Shown here one piece after another: positions 8,353 through 14,853 of a DNA stretch of 25,514 bases (the first letter of the stretch is position 1; each line of letters opens with the position of its first letter). The stretch is taken from NCBI GenBank assembly GCA_021809365.1, contig JAKBAC010000033.1, positions 1 to 25,514 on the forward strand, given 5' to 3'. Under the pieces are notes generated by a model, which saw only the letters and a program-made list of their open reading frames with translations, ran no database searches and was not told the origin of the DNA. Both the position numbers and the translations under genes were made by a program. The stretch comes from Planctomycetota bacterium (lineage in GTDB: Bacteria > Planctomycetota > Phycisphaerae > WQYP01).

Positions 8353-9228
8353 ATGGAAAAGCAACCTGATGATGGGATTGGTCTGGAGCGGCCAATTGGC
8401 GTGTTTGATTCAGGCCTGGGCGGATTGACCGTGGTGCAGGCGCTGCATCGGCATTTGCCCATGGAGTCACTGGTGTATTTTGGTGATACCGCACGGCTGC
8501 CCTATGGCACAAAAAGCCCGCGGACGGTTTTGCAATTTGCCCGGCAATGTTTGCGATTCCTGATGCAGATGAATCCCAAATTGCTGGTGGTGGCGTGCAA
8601 TACGGTCAGCGCCACGGCATTGCGGGAACTGCTGATGGAGTTTCCTGTACCGGTAATCGGCGTGCTGGAGCCGGGGGCGGAAGCGGCGGTACGGATTGCG
8701 CGGCGTCAGAGGCCAACCGGAGATTGTGCGATTGGTCTGCTTGCGACGGAGGCAACGATTGCCAGCCGGGCGTATGTGCAGGCGGTGAATCGGCGTGATA
8801 CCGCGGTGCATCTGGTGGGGCGGGCGTGTCCGCTTCTGGTGCCGATGATTGAAGAAGGCCGCGCGGAGGACAGTCCTGTGGTGCAGGCGGTGCTGGCGGA
8901 ATACCTGGCACCGCTGAAGTCATTGAATCCGCCGGCGCTGATATTGGGTTGCACGCATTATCCGATCTATGCGAAAACGATCAGTCGGTTAATGGGGCCA
9001 CTGACAACGCTGGTGGATTCAGCGGATCAGACCGCCTTGGTGGTTCATGAAAAGCTGATTACAATGGCGGCGTTGCATCCGGAGGTGCCCGAGGGCGGGA
9101 CGCTGACGTGTTATGTGACGGATCAGGGCCAGCGGTTTGAAAGTCTGGCCAATCGGTTTCTTGGTGGGTCCATAACCCAACCGGTATGGGTGGATCCGGA
9201 AATGCTTGAATCGGCGTTAGCGGAATAA
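8353..9228 (+). CDS. murI: Glutamate racemase
   Basis: 291 residues from the ATG chosen here. The frame is open upstream to 8230, but the extra 41 residues are not like the family, whose N-terminus begins just before IGVFDSGLGGLTV. Glutamate racemase makes D-glutamate for peptidoglycan in the cytoplasm. Both catalytic cysteines are present: C82 in VVACNTVSA and C200 in ILGCTHYP. The substrate-binding FDSGLGG, VYFGDTARLPYGTKS and the CTHYP histidine are also intact, so the enzyme should be active. The ribosome site before 8353 is poor, so ATG 8287 cannot be wholly excluded. The downstream lipoprotein gene begins 2 bp after the stop, which indicates an operon. Confidence 0.95.
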   Translation: MEKQPDDGIGLERPIGVFDSGLGGLTVVQALHRHLPMESLVYFGDTARLPYGTKSPRTVLQFARQCLRFLMQMNPKLLVVACNTVSATALRELLMEFPVPVIGVLEPGAEAAVRIARRQRPTGDCAIGLLATEATIASRAYVQAVNRRDTAVHLVGRACPLLVPMIEEGRAEDSPVVQAVLAEYLAPLKSLNPPALILGCTHYPIYAKTISRLMGPLTTLVDSADQTALVVHEKLITMAALHPEVPEGGTLTCYVTDQGQRFESLANRFLGGSITQPVWVDPEMLESALAE

Positions 9229-9230
9229 AT

Positions 9231-9962
9231 ATGAATGACAGCCAAAAAACTTCGCAGGGTCTGATGCGGCGCGTGCTGGTGACCGCGGTTGTGCCAATGT
9301 CCATGGTTGGGCTGATGTTTCTGGCGGGCTGCTGGTCTGACAGCGGCAGTGAACCGAAAAATTTCAACAGCCTGGTGCAGAGCTGGATCAAGCATGTGCA
9401 AGGCGGGCATTCCGTGGTGAATCAGGCGCGTAATTTATTTGACACGACCAATCCTGATACGCAGCGTCAGGCCATCGCCTGGATGGCCAAACAGAAATGG
9501 GGTCATGAAAAGCCATATATGGATGCGTATCGTCTGGCGGAATCATCACCTTCGCCGCTGGTGCGCGGGCAGGCGATGCTGGCGCTAGGCACTTCTGGAG
9601 AGCCGGCGGTGGCTCCGGATATACAACGCGGCCTGGCGGATAAATCAAAGTTTGTGCGATTGTGCGCAGCGATGGCGGCGGGCTATATCAACAACCCGAT
9701 TTTAATTCCGGATCTCGTGCAGTGCCTGGAAAATGATAAAGACGCGCAAACGCGTGTATTCGCGGCCGAAGCGCTCAAGCCGTATAAAACGCGGCTGGTC
9801 ATTGAAACGCTGATTAACGCGCTGGATGATCGCAATGTCGCAATTGTTCAGGCGGCATGGGATGATTTGACCGTGCAGACCGGACAGAAATTTCCGCAAC
9901 ATTCAGGCCCATGGCAAAAATGGATGCATGAACACCGGTCGCAATTCAGCACCACCGGGTAA
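9231..9962 (+). CDS. HEAT-repeat lipoprotein
   Basis: 243 residues. The N-terminus has two arginines followed by a hydrophobic stretch ending in the lipobox LAGC (C34), so it is a probable lipoprotein; an internal ATG at 9264 would give a more usual 23-residue signal. From about residue 90 to 200 there are HEAT/PBS-lyase-type helical repeats: SPLVRGQAMLALGTSGEPAV, SKFVRLCAAMAAGYINNPIL, DAQTRVFAAEALKPY, NVAIVQAAWDDLTVQTG. HEAT repeats act as protein-binding scaffolds. No enzymatic motif is seen. The gene starts 2 bp after murI and is likely translated with it, although no functional link is known. Confidence 0.82.
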   Translation: MNDSQKTSQGLMRRVLVTAVVPMSMVGLMFLAGCWSDSGSEPKNFNSLVQSWIKHVQGGHSVVNQARNLFDTTNPDTQRQAIAWMAKQKWGHEKPYMDAYRLAESSPSPLVRGQAMLALGTSGEPAVAPDIQRGLADKSKFVRLCAAMAAGYINNPILIPDLVQCLENDKDAQTRVFAAEALKPYKTRLVIETLINALDDRNVAIVQAAWDDLTVQTGQKFPQHSGPWQKWMHEHRSQFSTTG

Positions 9963-10101
9963 GTGCACTGGTCCGGCCATAAGCGGTTACGCAAATATTA
10001 TTCCACCGCTGGTGCCCCCGTGACGAGCTACAGATGTACCGCAGAGCGCGGATGACGCGGATACGGGAATATCCTCACAGCGGCACAATGCCGCCGACAA
10101 T

Positions 10102-10150
10102 ACTCCCAACTCCTAACTCCTAACTCCTAACTCCTAACTCCTAACTCCTG
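10102..10150. repeat. Heptanucleotide tandem repeat (ACTCCTA)n, 7 units
   Basis: Seven consecutive 7-bp units. The first is ACTCCCA, five are exact ACTCCTA, and the last is ACTCCTG. The tract lies in the 209-bp gap between the HEAT lipoprotein and the convergent CMD-family gene and stops 21 bp short of the latter's stop codon. The rest of the gap holds nothing recognisable apart from a short GCGG/GC-rich run near 10035-10065. Confidence 0.95.
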
Positions 10151-10171
10151 CGTTCTTGCCCCCGTGTCGGG

Positions 10172-10567
10172 CTATTGAGGTTTCTCGACTCCGGCGTCGA
10201 GTTCGGCAAATGCTTCCCGTACTGAAGCCATTGCGGCAATGGCGGCGGGGAAACCCGCATATACGGCCATCTGCATGACCACTTCAACCACTTCCTGGCG
10301 CGTGCAACCGGATTGAATGGCCCCGCGGGTGTGCGCTTTGAGTTCCGGCCCGTCGTGATGCAGGCATACCAGTGCGGCCAGCGTGGCAATCTGTCGGGAT
10401 TTGGTATCCAATTGGGGCCTGCTGTAGACATCGCCGAAGGCAAATTCAATGACCCATTGTTTAAGTTCCGGCGCAATGTCATTAAGACGGTCCAGCACCG
10501 CCGGGCCATACTGGCCGTGAATCTCCCTGAGTTTTGCAAGGCCGATGTCATAACGCGAGTTACTCAT
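10172..10567 (-). CDS. Carboxymuconolactone decarboxylase (CMD) family protein, PcaC-like
   Basis: 131 residues, the usual size for PcaC-type single-domain CMD proteins. It contains FAFGDVYSRPQLDTKSRQIA, ATLAALVCLHHDGPELKAHT, RGAIQSGCTRQEVVEVVMQM and AVYAGFPAAIAAM, which align with the classic FGDVWxRPGLDxKxR ... HxRGAxxxGxxxEEIxE ... YAGFPAA pattern. The CxxC of AhpD peroxidase relatives is absent (only one cysteine in SGC), so a decarboxylase/isomerase-like or uncharacterised role is more likely than peroxide reduction. No other protocatechuate or aromatic-degradation gene is in the window, so I do not assign pcaC. It is a cytoplasmic, probably oligomeric all-helical protein. The start ATG at 10567 gives the family's normal N-terminus. 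It is monocistronic, convergent with the murI unit. Confidence 0.9.
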   Translation of the reverse strand: MSNSRYDIGLAKLREIHGQYGPAVLDRLNDIAPELKQWVIEFAFGDVYSRPQLDTKSRQIATLAALVCLHHDGPELKAHTRGAIQSGCTRQEVVEVVMQMAVYAGFPAAIAAMASVREAFAELDAGVEKPQ

Positions 10568-10945
10568 AAGTCAGTTTCCTGTGTTTATCATTCAGTCGGA
10601 CATTATACTCAACGCGGGCGAAGTGATGGGCGAATGCGCCGGGGGCGTGGAAATAATTTCGTGCGGCAGGGATTGTGAATTTGAGATTGGAGAGTGGAGA
10701 TTGGGTGCCTGCGAGTTCGGGTTCATGCTTGGTGGATCGTGTTGCTTGATGGCAAGTTTACGCCAAGGCGTCGATGGTCGCGGAGATGTAAGCGTCGTGC
10801 GGCCTATAATATATTTTGCTAATTGGTGCGCTCGCATTTGCCTGAAGTCTATCGTAGGATGGAAAAAAGATATGGGAGCCGGTTTGAGAATATGGCGGTT
10901 GGGCGCGCTGTTCTCAAACATGCTCCGAGGATTTGACGGTCACGG
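10568..10945. other. Intergenic region, 378 bp, no gene seen
   Basis: No reading frame here looks coding on either strand. It contains a degenerate 7-bp-periodic tract (10671-10705) and a TATAAT hexamer at 10805-10810 without a convincing -35 partner. The region must contain the divergent promoters of the CMD-family gene (leftward) and the XRE-like regulator (rightward). Confidence 0.6.
10671..10705 (+). repeat. Degenerate heptanucleotide tract (GATTGGA-type), 5 units
   Basis: The tract parses as GATTGTG, AATTTGA, GATTGGA, GAGTGGA, GATTGGG in strict 7-bp phase. The same unit family (GATTTGA, GATTTCA, GATTTCG, GATTGTG) occurs at 13961-13988, including an identical GATTGTG unit. Confidence 0.75.
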
Positions 10946-11821
10946 ATGATGCACCGACAGGAAACAGAAACGGAAACTCGCACGGCGGAAGTCTTGATGA
11001 AACCGCGGGGCCGTGGCATTGTGCTTATTGAAAATTCCGGTGAAGTGCCGCGGCTGGTATCCCTGCGGCGATTGAATTCCGTGATTATTCCGACCAATGA
11101 GGTATGCCTGAACGCGGTGGCGCAGGCGGTGGTAAGTTCGCCGCGCAAGGCGGGAGTGCTGGTCATACCATGGCTGCCGCGGGCGGAGATATTTCCGGTT
11201 CTGCTGCGTGGGTTTCATCGTATTTTGCCGCTGAAAAAGACGGCATTTACGGATCATGCGCAACGACTTTGTGAGGTTATATCCGCAGGCGAACCAGGGC
11301 GCTTGCTGGGGATCGTGCCGGATATCATGCTGGCGGCGGTGACGCTGTTCCGGGCGGATTTATCCGCGTTATGTGTTCCGGGAACATGGTTTGAACACGG
11401 TGAAGAGAAAGGGCTTGCGGACATCAATTCACTGGAATTGGAACAGGACGGGGCGATCGTGCGGCTGGGTTCGCGCCGCTGGCCGGCTCAGCAGGTCATT
11501 GCGGCGTTTGATGCCAATTTCCGCCGATCATTGCGACGGCTGGAGTTGGCCCAACGCGATACACTTGGCGGACTGATCCGGCGCATGCGTAAGGAGCGCC
11601 GATTGGGCCGTGCGGAATTTCCCGGCATTGACGCCAAGACAATCGCCCGAATTGAGCGCGATGAAATCAGGCGGCCACAGGGAGAGACGCTGCGTCTCAT
11701 AGCCCAGACGTTGGGATTGCCCCTGGAGCAACTCAAGGAACGCATGGCAACACACGAAGCGGAGTCATTAATTTCGGCGGTGGCACCGCAGGAACCTGAT
11801 GTAAACTCGGCGAGCGCGTGA
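10946..11821 (+). CDS. XRE-like helix-turn-helix regulator with novel N-terminal region
   Basis: 291 residues. The C-terminal part (about 207-266) reads as an XRE/Cro helix-turn-helix: LGGLIRRMRKERRLGRAEF, a short helix around GIDAKTIARIERDEI, then ETLRLIAQTLGLPLEQL. The segment before it (about 157-195, DINSLELEQDGAIVRLGSRR) resembles a DUF2442-like strand unit. The N-terminal 150 residues are not recognised; the segment 55-90 has a hydrophobic, helix/strand alternation that might be a ligand-binding fold. No membrane segment is convincing. A second ATG at 10997 has a better ribosome site (GGAAG) and may be the true start (274 residues). The gene is immediately upstream of the nitrite reductase gene and co-directional with it, so it is a candidate regulator, but an operon is unlikely because the gap contains a clear promoter. 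Confidence 0.75.
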   Translation: MMHRQETETETRTAEVLMKPRGRGIVLIENSGEVPRLVSLRRLNSVIIPTNEVCLNAVAQAVVSSPRKAGVLVIPWLPRAEIFPVLLRGFHRILPLKKTAFTDHAQRLCEVISAGEPGRLLGIVPDIMLAAVTLFRADLSALCVPGTWFEHGEEKGLADINSLELEQDGAIVRLGSRRWPAQQVIAAFDANFRRSLRRLELAQRDTLGGLIRRMRKERRLGRAEFPGIDAKTIARIERDEIRRPQGETLRLIAQTLGLPLEQLKERMATHEAESLISAVAPQEPDVNSASA

Positions 11822-11838
11822 CAATAAAAGAGGTGGAG

Positions 11839-11873
11839 AATCAAATACCTATTAACATAATAGGTATTTGATT
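11839..11873. promoter_or_regulatory. Perfect inverted repeat, putative distal operator of the nitrite reductase gene
   Basis: The arms AATCAAATACCTATTA and TAATAGGTATTTGATT are perfect complements (16 bp) around a 3-base centre (ACA). The core at 11845-11867 is ATACCTAT, seven bases, ATAGGTAT, the same layout as the site over the promoter. It begins 18 bp after the regulator's stop codon. A stem this AT-rich without a T-run is a poor terminator, whereas repetition of the core 80 bp downstream supports an operator. Confidence 0.7.
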
Positions 11874-11912
11874 GGATTATGGCTCATATAAGCTGTAAAT
11901 ATAGTAATTTAT

Positions 11913-11941
11913 TTGACTTTATAAATACCTATCTGTATTAT
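11913..11941 (+). promoter_or_regulatory. Sigma-70-type promoter of the nitrite reductase gene
   Basis: TTGACT at 11913-11918, then 17 bases, then TATTAT at 11936-11941. This gives five of six matches in each hexamer at optimal spacing in an AT-rich stretch. Transcription would begin near 11948, leaving a ~20-base leader with GGAG (11956-11959) eight bases before the ATG at 11968. Confidence 0.7.
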
Positions 11942-11947
11942 AGGTTT
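11925..11947. promoter_or_regulatory. Putative proximal operator overlapping the -10 box
   Basis: ATACCTAT, seven bases, ATAGGTTT. It differs from the core of the distal site only in the spacer and the last two positions' single change (AT to TT). It covers the spacer and the entire -10 hexamer, a position expected for repression. Its centre is 80 bp from the centre of the distal site, 7.6 helical turns, so looping between the two is possible but not implied. The protein is unknown; ends of the form ATAC...GTAT recall Rrf2/IscR-type sites, but this cannot be assigned from sequence. Confidence 0.65.
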
Positions 11948-11967
11948 TGCTTTTTGGAGTTGCTATT

Positions 11968-13725
11968 ATGAGCACTGAAAATGGTAGTGTTGTTACCGCG
12001 GACGGCAAAAAACTCAATAAAGTCGAAGCCATTAAACTGGCCAAAGACGGATTAGAGGTGTGGGATAATATATTTCAATATGCCAAGGCGGAAGTAACGG
12101 AGCCGCTGGAGCAGCTATTAAGCCCAAAGGACTATGAGCTGTTTCAGAAATCCATCCCCAATGCGGCCCATGCCGATGTGATTCGCAGCGCGAAGCGTAA
12201 GGCGAAAATATCGGAAGAGGACTTTGTTCGTCTGCGCTGGTTTGGCATTTATCAGCATTTACCGAATCTTTGCCACTTTATGTTGCGGATTCGCATTCCC
12301 AATGGATTTGTTTCCGGTCGGCAGTTACGGGAAGTGGCGGATATTGTGGAGCAATACGCCAATGGTTTTGCCGATATTACAACGCGGCAGTGCTTTCAAC
12401 TGCATTGGTTGACCATTGAAGCGCTGGCGGAGATTCTTCCGCGTTTGGAACGGGTGGGTCTGGTCACCAAATTTGCCTGCGGGGATACGCCGCGCAACGT
12501 CGTGGGCTGCCCGCTGGCCGGCCACCTGGCGGCGGAAGTTATTGATGCGTCAGCAACCGCGCAGGCGGTCAATCAGATGTTTCTCGATGGCAACAAGGAA
12601 TTCAGCAATTTTCCGCGCAAGTTTAAGAACGCCATTGCGGGCTGCCATCTGCATTGTCATCAGCCGCAAATCAACGATATCGGCATGTTCGGCGTGAAGC
12701 GCGTGAACCCGCATACCGGACAGGAAGAGGTGGGATATGGTGTGACGGTTGGCGGCGGATTATCCAGTCAGCCTTATATCGGGCAGGGATTGCGGGTGTT
12801 TATCAAACCGGAGCAGGTCCCCGCGGTGTGCCGGGGTATTGCGCATATTTTCCGCGATCACGGTTATCGGGAAAAGCGGACCCGGGCGCGTATGAAGTAC
12901 TTGGTATCCGACTGGGGATGGGAAAAATTCCGCGATTATCTGGAAGCGGATATTGGCTTTAAATTGGAGCATGATGAGAATATCGTGGCACCGGAATTCG
13001 CGCCGCACACCGATCATCTGGGGTCGGGGTTGCAGAAAGAGCCGGGGCTTTCGTATATCGGCGTACCGGTGGAGCGCGGTCGGATCAGCGGCGGGCAATT
13101 GCGCGCGGCGGCGGAAATATCGGAGCGATTCGCGGCGAAGGGCTTATCCAAACTGGCGCTCTCCAATAAGCAGAACCTGCTGTTCCTGAATATTCCAACG
13201 GAATCGACGGACGCGATGATTCGTGAATTGGATGCGGTGGGCCTACCGCCGCATGCGCCGTTGTGGCGCACGAATCTGATTTCCTGCACGGGTACGCAAT
13301 TCTGTAATCTTGCGATTGTGGAAACCAAAGAGCGCGCCAGGCGGATTCTTAAACATCTCGAAGAACATGTCACGATTGACACGCCGATCATGGTCAGTGT
13401 GACCGGCTGCCCCAACAGTTGCTCACAATATCAGATTGCGGATATCGGCTTGATGGGCGTGGTGTGCAACTTCCGCGGTCAGCGCGGTACGGAGGCATAT
13501 CAGATCGTTTTGGGCGGCGGGCTGGGTGAAGATGCCGGATTCGCCAAAGTGGCGTTGAAAAAAGTGCCGGCGGATTATGTTCATAAGTCCATCCAGCAGA
13601 TTGTGGAGGCCTATAAGGCGAACCGCGTGGATGAGGACGAAAATTTCCGGCAATTCGTGCAACGCACGGCACCCGAACAACTCACGGCATGGCTGAATAT
13701 TCCGGAAATGGCAGAAGTAGCGTAG
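11968..13725 (+). CDS. nirA: Nitrite/sulfite reductase, siroheme and 4Fe-4S (ferredoxin-nitrite reductase type)
   Basis: 585 residues from ATG 11968; the frame is open to a TTG at 11947, but GGAG before 11968 decides the start. It has the twofold repeated ferredoxin-like and reductase domains: RLRWFGIYQ, FMLRIRIPNGFVSGRQLREV and ITTRQCFQLHWL in the first half, and GVPVERGRISGGQLRAAAEI in the second. The four cofactor cysteines are intact: C440 and C446 in CTGTQFCNLAIVETK, and C481 and C485 in TGCPNSCSQYQIADIGLMG. The CTGxQFC form is that of nitrite reductases; sulfite reductases usually have a different residue set here. The enzyme reduces nitrite to ammonia with six electrons, probably from ferredoxin, in the cytoplasm. 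No nitrate reductase, transporter or siroheme gene is nearby, so sulfite reduction remains a less likely alternative. Confidence 0.9.
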   Translation: MSTENGSVVTADGKKLNKVEAIKLAKDGLEVWDNIFQYAKAEVTEPLEQLLSPKDYELFQKSIPNAAHADVIRSAKRKAKISEEDFVRLRWFGIYQHLPNLCHFMLRIRIPNGFVSGRQLREVADIVEQYANGFADITTRQCFQLHWLTIEALAEILPRLERVGLVTKFACGDTPRNVVGCPLAGHLAAEVIDASATAQAVNQMFLDGNKEFSNFPRKFKNAIAGCHLHCHQPQINDIGMFGVKRVNPHTGQEEVGYGVTVGGGLSSQPYIGQGLRVFIKPEQVPAVCRGIAHIFRDHGYREKRTRARMKYLVSDWGWEKFRDYLEADIGFKLEHDENIVAPEFAPHTDHLGSGLQKEPGLSYIGVPVERGRISGGQLRAAAEISERFAAKGLSKLALSNKQNLLFLNIPTESTDAMIRELDAVGLPPHAPLWRTNLISCTGTQFCNLAIVETKERARRILKHLEEHVTIDTPIMVSVTGCPNSCSQYQIADIGLMGVVCNFRGQRGTEAYQIVLGGGLGEDAGFAKVALKKVPADYVHKSIQQIVEAYKANRVDEDENFRQFVQRTAPEQLTAWLNIPEMAEVA

Positions 13726-13736
13726 GGCGCTGCTGT

Positions 13737-13762
13737 CATTTGGTAAAAACATTTGGTAAAAA
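13737..13762 (+). repeat. 13-bp tandem duplication
   Basis: CATTTGGTAAAAA occurs twice in perfect head-to-tail order just after the nitrite reductase stop. It is followed directly by CGCGCGGTGCAAGCAC, which is a third partial copy of a block within the dispersed repeat at 1497 and 13783. Confidence 0.9.
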
Positions 13763-13782
13763 CGCGCGGTGCAAGCACGCGT

Positions 13783-14037
13783 GGCGGCGGCTGTTGCCGC
13801 AGAGCAGGGATTAGGAGCGAGTTGACAGTAGAGCACATAAGGCCGGAACTAAGTGATGCTGTCGCAAGATGGGGCAACCCTGCGGTCTACTTTCTACTTT
13901 CTCAACACCGACGGCTGCCGCGGAGAACACGCAGTGCAAGCACACGCGGCTAAAAGGGGGGATTTGAGATTTCAGATTTCGGATTGTGTAAGGGGATGGG
14001 GCGTCCCGGTGCGCTGGTTCGGATTTATTGCCACGCC
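13783..14037 (+). repeat. Dispersed repeat, copy B
   Basis: Plus-strand counterpart of the minus-strand element at 1497-1717, about 80-85 percent identical by eye. It fills the 374-bp gap between the nitrite reductase and the lipoprotein gene. Relative to copy A it carries one clean insert (13960-13995, 36 bp) made of GATTTGA-type 7-bp units between two AAGGGG hexamers. Where copy A has the stop codon of the DUF255 gene (TGA), copy B has AGA. The remainder of the gap (14038-14099) shows nothing further. Confidence 0.8.
13961..13988 (+). repeat. Heptanucleotide tract inside copy B (GATTTGA-type), 4 units
   Basis: Units GATTTGA, GATTTCA, GATTTCG, GATTGTG in strict 7-bp phase. The tract is the core of the 36-bp insert that distinguishes copy B from copy A, and its last unit is identical to the first unit of the tract at 10671. 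Confidence 0.8.
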
Positions 14038-14099
14038 AATCAGGTCGGGGATGGGCGGAGGGACTTTCTTTCAAAAGTCCAGTGAAGTAAGATGATGGT

Positions 14100-14843
14100 A
14101 TGTTCACGATCCGGAATTTGTTGACCTTGTGCCTGGCGCTCGGGACGCTGTTGCTGGCGGGGTGTCGCGGGCCGCTGGCGGTGAATCGGGCGCTGGTTGC
14201 CAGGGAAAAATCCATCCAGAATCCAAAACTCTTTGGTGTCTGGCTGCGGGAGAACAAGGCGGATTCAGCACCTGTGACCGTGGCTTGCGTATATCCGCTG
14301 GGTACGCATCAATATCTCATCGAATGGTACCAATGCAAGCGGGAAGCTCCCGTGAAACCAGGGGTTCCGGGTTCGCTGAAGATCAACTCAACCTGCACGT
14401 TCATTGCCCGACTATCCGCAATTCACGGGCGGCTGTGGTTGAGTTGCCGGTACATCAGCCCGGATATCCTCGACTCGCGGAGCTTGCGACGCGCTCTGAA
14501 AAAAAGTCTGGCAAAGGCGAATGGGTATGAGGCGGCGTTGAATAAAAGTTGCGTGGCGTCCGCCCGCGCAACAGGCATGGCGCGGATTTATTTCCTGGTT
14601 GAATTGGCGCGAATGGCCCCCAACGAACTGCGGATTAAACCGCTGCTTTCTCCCAAAACTCCGGTGGCGGGTAAAGCGGCGTTTGAAATTCCGCCTGAAA
14701 TTCTGCAAAGCCGAAAGCAATTAATCGCTTTTCTCACTGACAAGACATTTTCAGAATTGTTTGAAAAGCCGTCCTGGGTATTCAGGCACCTTTCCACCGC
14801 GGAGCGGAAAAAGGAGCTTGCGGGTCTTAACATCGGGCCGTGA
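14100..14843 (+). CDS. Lipoprotein of unknown function
   Basis: 247 residues. I do not recognise the family. Residues 1-22 are a lipoprotein signal peptide ending in the lipobox LLAGC (C22), so the mature protein is membrane-anchored. The body has no transmembrane segment and alternates short hydrophobic strands (APVTVACVYPLGTHQYLIEW; STCTFIARLSAIHGRLWLSC) with basic helices. The region FLTDKTFSELFEKPSWVFR near the end is helix-like. Repeated phrases such as KIN and LRIKPL show no catalytic pattern. It is separated by only 10 bp from the convergent small NRSA-type gene. The upstream gap is occupied by the dispersed repeat. Confidence 0.72.
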   Translation: MFTIRNLLTLCLALGTLLLAGCRGPLAVNRALVAREKSIQNPKLFGVWLRENKADSAPVTVACVYPLGTHQYLIEWYQCKREAPVKPGVPGSLKINSTCTFIARLSAIHGRLWLSCRYISPDILDSRSLRRALKKSLAKANGYEAALNKSCVASARATGMARIYFLVELARMAPNELRIKPLLSPKTPVAGKAAFEIPPEILQSRKQLIAFLTDKTFSELFEKPSWVFRHLSTAERKKELAGLNIGP

Positions 14844-14853
14844 TCACGGCGGC

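Noticed and set aside
10102..10150. Heptamer array considered as a CRISPR or origin iteron array
   Set aside because: Units are 7 bp with no spacers, and no cas, rep or dnaA gene or DnaA-box cluster is nearby.
10141..10551. 136-residue minus-strand frame overlapping the CMD-family gene
   Set aside because: Out-of-phase frame over a clear CMD-family protein; no motif, no ribosome site.
10172..10567. Assignment as AhpD alkylhydroperoxidase
   Set aside because: The CxxC motif essential for AhpD activity is absent.
10805..10810. TATAAT hexamer as the promoter of the XRE-like gene
   Set aside because: A convincing -35 at 16-18 bp is missing.
11839..11873. Palindrome read as a Rho-independent terminator of the XRE-like gene
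   Set aside because: AT-rich stem, no following T-run, and the same core recurs over the downstream -10 box, which fits an operator better.
14837..14850. Perfect palindrome GCCGTGATCACGGC between convergent genes, as a bidirectional terminator
   Set aside because: No loop and no T-run; short enough to occur by chance.
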